DNA from: Aurelia coerulea
Lineage: Eukaryota > Cnidaria > Scyphozoa > Semaeostomeae > Ulmaridae
Direction of reading: 5' to 3'
DNA: 64,000 bases
Assembly (NCBI GenBank): GCA_039566865.1
Contig: CM076960.1
Location: 16,970,501 to 17,034,500 of the forward strand
Under the pieces are notes generated by a model. It was not told the origin of the DNA. It did no database searches and saw only the letters and a program-made list of their open reading frames with translations. The position numbers were made by a program, and so were the translations under genes. This document shows positions 58,297 through 64,000 of this stretch, piece after piece. Each line of letters starts with the position of its first letter. Positions within the stretch are counted from its first letter, which is position 1.

Positions 58297-58733
58297 CCCA
58301 GGGGGTACTCAGGTATATTTAGGATAGGGGTGCTCAGTGGGGTACAACGCATCAACCCAAAAAATAATGTCTAGCATGAAAATAGACACAAAAAAATAAT
58401 TTATCCGACCTTACATGCCCAAAAGTTATGAAGTCAGTATCTTAAATCTGCATAAAAGTGCCCTAACTGATTAGATTTCTCATATTGTGTTTGGATATTT
58501 ATGTCCTTTGATTTCAGTACTGCTGCTTGACTCTAATTCTGTGTATAAATTATATTTTTCACAATTTTTTTAGTTTTTCTCATATTGGAGACCCAAAAAC
58601 GTAAGACAGAATTTCTTGAACCCAGAAAAATAACTGCTCATTGACCCAAAAAAATAATCCTTGCCTAAATTTTAGACCCAAAAAAGTAACCTGAGCATCC
58701 CTATCCTGAAAATACCAGAGTACCCCCCTGGGC
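58297..58733. mobile_element. inverted-repeat element (437 bp) with perfect 8-bp TSD
   Basis: CCCAGGGGGTACTCAGGTAT...ATACCAGAGTACCCCCCTGG; CAGTAGGC duplicated at 58289-58296 and 58734-58741. The inner arms carry several CCCAAAAAA(A/G)TAA motifs. The 8-bp TSD points to hAT. Confidence 0.85.
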
Positions 58734-58867
58734 AGTAGGCAAACCTTGAAGAGTAGGTAAGGATACAATTTTGGGGCACAATAAAGGCCACATCAAAGGT
58801 GAGTTATTGTTTGTATTTCATTTACTGTCCACTAGCCGCACCAATAGGATGGCCCTGGGAAAATGTG

Positions 58868-59235
58868 CAAAACGAAAGAAATTGCTGCCTAAAATGAAGT
58901 CGATGAATGAAAAGTATGATTCTAACCCTGTTGGTAGCTAAGCGTTCAGCCTTCATCGCTGGTATCTTTTCCTTGTGATATCGAAAACTGGAAAACTAAG
59001 AGAATTTGACGAAGCCAAAACGCTAATCGAAAAGCTTGTGGTTCAAAACGAGAGAAATTGCTGCCTCAGCGAGCGAAAAGTGTGATTCAAACGCTGTTTG
59101 GTGGCTAAGCGGTCAGCCTTCATCGCAGCTATTCTTTCTTTATTTATTGATATCGAAACTGTATCGAAACCTGGAAAAATATGAGAATGTGATGAAACCA
59201 GGCGGGATACCTAAAAGCCAATCGAAAAGCTCTAA
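58868..59235. repeat. two tandem ~175-bp copies with tRNA-like boxes
   Basis: AAACGA(A)AGAAATTGCTGCCT, GCTAAGCG(T/G)TCAGCCTTCAT, GATATCGAAA and AATCGAAAAGCT recur in order at 58868 and 59043. The GGTAGCTAAGCG / GATATCGAAA spacing resembles A and B boxes, so a SINE-derived unit is possible. Confidence 0.6.
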
Positions 59236-59598
59236 ATTAGACGGATTACACACACACCGCTAATCATATTTATCGCTATTGATAGACTGATGGACGTTAG
59301 GAACATTCAATTTACAAAAATACAAGTATTGCTGTTGCTAACATTGTTGATACAAGTATTGTTGTCATCAAACCAGCCGACATAGGAGGACGTATAGTCG
59401 TTTGGAGTAAAGATTTGTATCTTCAGGAAGGTCACTCTCAACTGCAAACCACTTCCTACCAAGCACTTAACAAGAATCCAACCAAATCCTTCAACAAAAC
59501 CATCATAAATTTTGTCAAAGAAGAAATCAACAACGAAAATCTCCCCTCCAATGCCTCTGCACTATATTTTCAACATCCTAGGACTTCTGTTTTTTATA

Positions 59599-60482
59599 CC
59601 GGGTGCGCCAAAATAAACTATGCACTTTTGGCAGGCCACGATAAATCGTACACTGGACCGATTTTGAAGATATATCACTTAATCTTTAGCAGGAAGCCTG
59701 AATTAGATTCTAAGATTTTTTGCAAATTTTTCCATTTTCAATTTTTAGAGCTACAGGCGAGTTTCTTAAAATTTTCGTTTTCCAAAACACTGAAAACGAT
59801 CAAAAAACGTTGATCAAATTTTCCAAAGACTCATCATGAATGGACAAAGAGAAAACGTTTTCAGCGTGATTTGGGGATTTGGAAATTGATCATTGTAAAC
59901 TTCTGCACGAGTGTTATTTCAAAGATTGGCTTGTTGCGAAATTCTGTAGTAGTTGCAATAAAGTGCCGCCCCAAAAGCCGTCACAAATAAAAAATGTAAC
60001 AAAACTCCATGCTTGCTGGCCCCATGACTCTTTCTCGCTTGTCTTTAAACCCCCTTGATACAGGAACACAGCCTGCAGCAAAGCATAAATTCAATGACAT
60101 TACAAAAGAAAAGAAATTTCTTTATATTCTTGAAAATATTATTACATTTCTCACAAGATAGTACAAACTCTCGTACAGCAGCTTACAATTAGTCGATTTC
60201 TAAATCGCAAATCACCACGTAAAAGTTTTCTCTTTGTCCATTCATGTCGATTCTTTAGAAAGCTTGATCGACGTTTTTTTATCGTTTTCAGTGTTTTCGA
60301 AAACAAAAATTTTAAGAAACTCGCTTGTAGCTCTAAAAACTGAAAACAGAAAAATTTGCGAAAAATCCTAGAATCTAATTCAGGCCTTCTGCTAAAGATC
60401 AAGTCATAAATCTTCAAAATTGGTCTTGTGTACGATTTATCGTGGCCTGCCAAACGTGCATAGTTTATTTTGGCGCACCCGG
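59599..60482. mobile_element. 884-bp TA-flanked element inside the Penelope reverse transcriptase
   Basis: CCGGGTGCGCCAAAATAAAC...GTTTATTTTGGCGCACCCGG, with arms of roughly 250-300 bp and TA at 59597-59598 and 60483-60484. The variant GTGCGCC (against GTGTCCC elsewhere) marks a separate subfamily; a fragment lies at 1179-1306. No transposase frame. Confidence 0.93.
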
Positions 60483-61351
60483 TATGCTGCCCAAGATTCA
60501 TGGACCCAATAATCCTGGTCGCCCCATCGTGTCAGCCGTTTCCTGCCCCACTTCTCAAATAGCAGCCTACCTAGACTCAATTTTCACACCAATCGTCCAA
60601 GATCTTCCTACCTATGTCAAAGATTCTTCCCACGCCCTTCGCATCTTTAAAGAATTCAGATTCACAGGACCACACAAACATCTGTTCACTGTGGATGTTA
60701 ACTCATTGTACACTTGCATTCCCCACAATGATGGCCTACAAGCACTAAAGTTTTTCCTTGACAAACGACGCCTTCAAAGCCCACCAACTACCACTCTTCT
60801 TCGCCTTGCTGAATCGGTCCTAACTACTAATGCCTTTTCATTTAATGGTCAATATCATCTTCAGACATCTGGCGTTGCCATGGGTAGTAAACTTGGCCCA
60901 AGTTATGCCTGCCTCTTCGTTGGCCACCAAGAACAGCTTATCTTTCAATCTTACAATGGTCCTTTTCCTTGCCTGGTCAAAAGATACATCGACGACATCG
61001 TTGGAGCAACATCTCTTCCTTTGGCCGATCTCCAGAATTTATCAACTACACCAACAATTTTCACCCAGCCTTGCAATTCACGCACTCTATCACCGAAGAA
61101 AGCCTGCCATTTCTGGACATCATCCTCAGCATCTCTGATGACCAAATCTTCAAGTCTATCTTCTACAAAGCTACAGATTCCCATTGCCTCCTCAACTATG
61201 AATCATAACATCCGAAGAAATGCAAAGACTCCATCCCTTACTCGCAACTCCGCCGTCTCCGCCGTATTTGTTCAAATGATGATGATTTCAGTTCAAAAGC
61301 AGAGGAAATGTCTTCTTTCTTCAAACAAAACAAGTACCTGACCACATCACC

Positions 61352-62071
61352 CAAGCAGCTTTCAATAAAGTTAAGGATCTTTCTCAAGACGAAGCCCTCC
61401 AGCCTTCTAACAACGAAAACAGCAACAACCGCATTCCATTCACCCTGACCTACCACCCTTTTAACAACAATGTAAAGAACATAATTTATAGCAACTTCAA
61501 CATTCTAACCAACGACACAGAAACAAAGAACATCTTCATTGCACCTCCACTTATGGCTTTTCGCAGAGACAAGAATTTAAAGGACTCCCTAGTCAAAACC
61601 AACCTAGCAACCTCACAACTGCCTGGTACTTTCCCTTGCCAACATCGCCTCTGTCAGACCTGCACCCACATCAACCAATCGACCACTATCACCAACCAAA
61701 ACCGATCCTTCAATATCAGATCTAACTTTACCTGTTCATCATCCTGCGTTATCTATTGTATCATCTGCACCAAATGTCAATCTTTCTACATCGGCGAAAC
61801 CTCCCGACAAATCAACAACCGTTTTGAGGAACATAAACGTAATGTAAGAAACAAGATCCACCTCGATGAAAACCATGAACACGATCCAGACAGCAACATA
61901 TCCAGACATTACAACTCAGCCAACCATTCAACTGCCGACATGTCCATTCTTGGCTTATTATATGCACCTCAAGACACCACCAAACGCAAGACCTTGGAGA
62001 AACGCTCAATTTTTAACTTAAAAACTCTTTATCCTAATGGACTAAATAAGCAATTTACTTACCAGCAATAG
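61352..62071 (+). pseudogene. Penelope C-terminal part with GIY-YIG nuclease domain
   Basis: The longest intact block of the element: QAAFNKVKDLSQDEALQ through the Cys-rich linker (CQHRLCQTCTH) and the GIY-YIG domain (IYCIICTKCQSFYIGETS, Arg and His of the RxxxH helix, LEKRSIFNLKTL), then TAG after TYQQ. The domain looks complete but is separated from the reverse transcriptase by frame breaks. Confidence 0.88.
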
Positions 62072-62490
62072 GTCCTTCCTTACTCTTTTCTCACATTCCT
62101 CCTATTCCCCATTCCCTATTTACGCTACGTCACGTCGCATCTCGCATTCCTTCCTATTTGTCGAATCTTCTCTTCTCTTTGCTCGGCTCGATTGATTTCG
62201 AGTCACTTGATAACGAGTTTATGCTCGAAACGTCGTGTTTTAAACATCTAAGCTATTTTTGGTACTTAAATCATTTATATATTTTATTACTGTTCAATTA
62301 CATAGTACCACACGCAACGAACATATTTTTATTGTTGTTGCTGTTGCAATAACTAGTACCGCATAATCCCTGGTCACTTGGAAGTAGACTCATGACGTAA
62401 GTCCCTCTAACTTTCGCTGTTGTTGTTATTGATATCGCTTCTGTTGTAGCGACAAGTCAGGGGGAGCGAAACAAGAGACGTTATTGGAAA
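62072..62490. other. Penelope 3' flank
   Basis: Possible 3' tail of the retroelement followed by spacer; no further feature. Confidence 0.4.
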
Positions 62491-62498
62491 GAGTCTAA

Positions 62499-62986
62499 GA
62501 CCTCGTTTACACGGTAGCGGATCACTTTTGATCCGATACAAAAAGTGTTGCGGATCAGCCTCCCGTTTACACGAGCTCGAAGTGATCCGATACACTTCTG
62601 CTCCGCTATCCGCATCAATTTTGATCCTGCTACGAAAGCAAACTCGTTTTGTATCGGATCACTTTTGTATCGGATCACTTCTGCTCTTCCCCGTGTAAAC
62701 GCAAGTGATCCGCATCAATTTTGATTATGAGGGTATTTTCCATACAAACGAGGTTTAATCATAATTGCGGTTTGTTTTGAAATTTCGACGTTAAAAGGAA
62801 ATCACTGAAAATCCGAGAAAATCTTGAATGTGACCTCGCCCTATTTCTATGGTGACTGCTGATCCGCTACCGTGTAAACGAGACCCTGATCCGATACAAC
62901 TTTGATCCGCTACCGTGTAGACGGGAGGGTGATCCGTAACACTTTGATCCGCAACACTTTTGATCCGCTACCGTGTAAACGGGGTC
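62499..62986. mobile_element. TAA-flanked MITE (488 bp) built of GGATC-type repeats
   Basis: GACCTCGTTTACACGGTAGC...GCTACCGTGTAAACGGGGTC; TAA at 62496-62498 and 62987-62989, a PIF/Harbinger-type target. More than a dozen copies of GATCCG / CGGATC and several GTGTAAACG motifs are spread through both arms. Confidence 0.88.
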
Positions 62987-62989
62987 TAA

Positions 62990-63540
62990 CTTGGAAGTTG
63001 ACAATACTGACTATATTGACCATACCTTCGGAAGGGATGTTAAAGGCACACTGTCGTGGCACTGATTGGATGAATAAGACAATATGAAAGAATAGAATTA
63101 GGCAGGCTTCAGTAATTTCGCTGTACACTGAAATTCACGTAGATGATAACGATCAGACTCCAATTATTCTCGAAATAAAGTATGATCTAAGAGCATAAAG
63201 GCTTTATAATGATCCAGAGGCCAGGTCTTTTGTTAAGGATTTCAAGCCACTAGTATCCAGATGAATGTTTCCTCAATCCAAGAATCAACAAACCTTCCAG
63301 GAGTCCCTCATTTCCAACTGTCGAAGGTCGCTTAGCCTCGTTTATGAGCGCACAGATAAATCCGTGCCTGTTTGGTCTAAAATTTTTATGTGAAAGTTAT
63401 CAACATTGCGTTCCTTTGGTAATCAAAATAATCACGATTGCATTGTTTAAAGGGAGTACGAGGACCAGCAGCCTTTGCTGTCGTTTGTTTTGTTTTTGTG
63501 AATTTCGTACAGTCAGTTCCAGTCAGTTATTCTGGAAGCT
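62990..63540. other. no feature recognised
   Basis: About 550 bp of unique-looking sequence with only short frames. Confidence 0.45.
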
Positions 63541-63549
63541 GTGCAGAGC

Positions 63550-64000
63550 AACAAGGACAGATTTGGTAAGACAATAGCACGAGTTAGTTTTGATCGACAC
63601 CGCAATTCAAAGCGATTAGGCAAACAAAGCCGCAAAAGTTTCTCTGAAACCCAGGTAGATAGCTCGCTTGTTGTGCATTCCAGAAAATGTTTTTAATAGG
63701 AAACATGAGCTTATATCGAAAGAAGAAGGATATATCTACACATCTACCACGGGAATTTAATTTGTTTGGTCCAAAAGCCGATTGGGAGGCGATTCAATTC
63801 TCTTATATTTTTGGATGTAATGAAAACACATACTGCTCGGCTTCTGAACCAAAGAAATCAAATGCCCTGGGTAGATGTGTAGATATATCTTTCTTCTTTC
63901 GATAAATGCTAATGTTTGCTCTTAAAAACAATTTCTGGAATGCACAACGAGCACGCTAGCTACCTGGGTTTCAGAGAAACTTTTGCGGCTTTGTTTGTTT
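63550..64000. mobile_element. family A foldback element, cut by the window end
   Basis: Begins AACAAGGACAG after GTGCAGAGC (63541-63549), the expected 9-bp target. Both arms are present up to GCGGCTTTGTTTGTTT at the last base; the right terminus lies beyond the window. Confidence 0.85.

Larger units (their letters stand above)
59346..62071 (+). mobile_element. Penelope-like retroelement, 5'-truncated and broken
   Basis: Reading in order: VVIKPADIGGRIVVWSKD (59361 on), HPRTSVFY, then after an inserted element MLPKIHGPNNPGRPIVS, the reverse transcriptase core, GVAMGSKLGPS and the catalytic YIDD motif (KRYIDDIVG). A linker with CQHRLCQTC and a GIY-YIG nuclease (VIYCIICTKC, FYIGETSRQINNRFEEH) follow. 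This order is diagnostic of endonuclease-bearing Penelope elements, which copy RNA into chromosomes. Breaks: 5' truncation near 59346, an 884-bp insertion, a frameshift near 61036, TAA at 61206-61208 and a second frameshift near 61350. Not autonomous. Confidence 0.93.

Overview
This is AT-rich nuclear DNA from an animal. Three intron- or single-exon genes of clearly metazoan type (a WWE/SAM/U-box protein, a Crk adaptor with SH2-SH3-SH3 order, a heterotrimeric G-protein alpha subunit) sit in a sea of inverted-repeat transposons, tRNA-derived SINE-like sequences, a Penelope-like retroelement and a long satellite. The repeat style suggests an early-branching animal such as a cnidarian or sponge, but that is an inference and the species cannot be named from this sequence. 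All recognised genes are on the + strand. No bacterial-type operons, rRNA, intact tRNA genes or CRISPR arrays are seen.

Layout. 1-850: short tandem and dispersed repeats. 850-3665: a three-exon gene whose splice phases join a WWE domain to SAM and U-box domains, predicting a 430-residue E3 ubiquitin ligase. 3666-6600: inverted-repeat elements. 6601-29460: the crk gene, eight coding exons (295 residues) across about 23 kb, with large introns packed with MITEs and SINE-like elements. 29461-32046: more inverted-repeat elements. 32047-49433: a satellite of about 208 copies of a 69-bp unit, with higher-order structure, split by one 2986-bp TTAA-flanked element at 42506-45491. 49434-51750: three TA-flanked elements side by side. 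54298-55380: an intronless, divergent G-alpha gene. 55381-59340: more MITEs. 59346-62071: a broken Penelope-like element (reverse transcriptase plus GIY-YIG nuclease) cut by an 884-bp TA-flanked element. 62499-64000: a 488-bp TAA-flanked element and the start of another 9-bp-TSD element.

The genes are signalling genes (ubiquitin ligase, SH2/SH3 adaptor, G protein) with no visible common regulation; their proximity need not be functional. The most informative material is transposon biology. Target-site duplications can be read directly for many elements (TA, TAA/TTA, TTAA, 8 bp and 9 bp). In three places an uninterrupted copy or a restored reading frame confirms the insertion. Two 42-46 bp hairpins with perfect 9-bp duplications are among the smallest such insertions one could expect to see.
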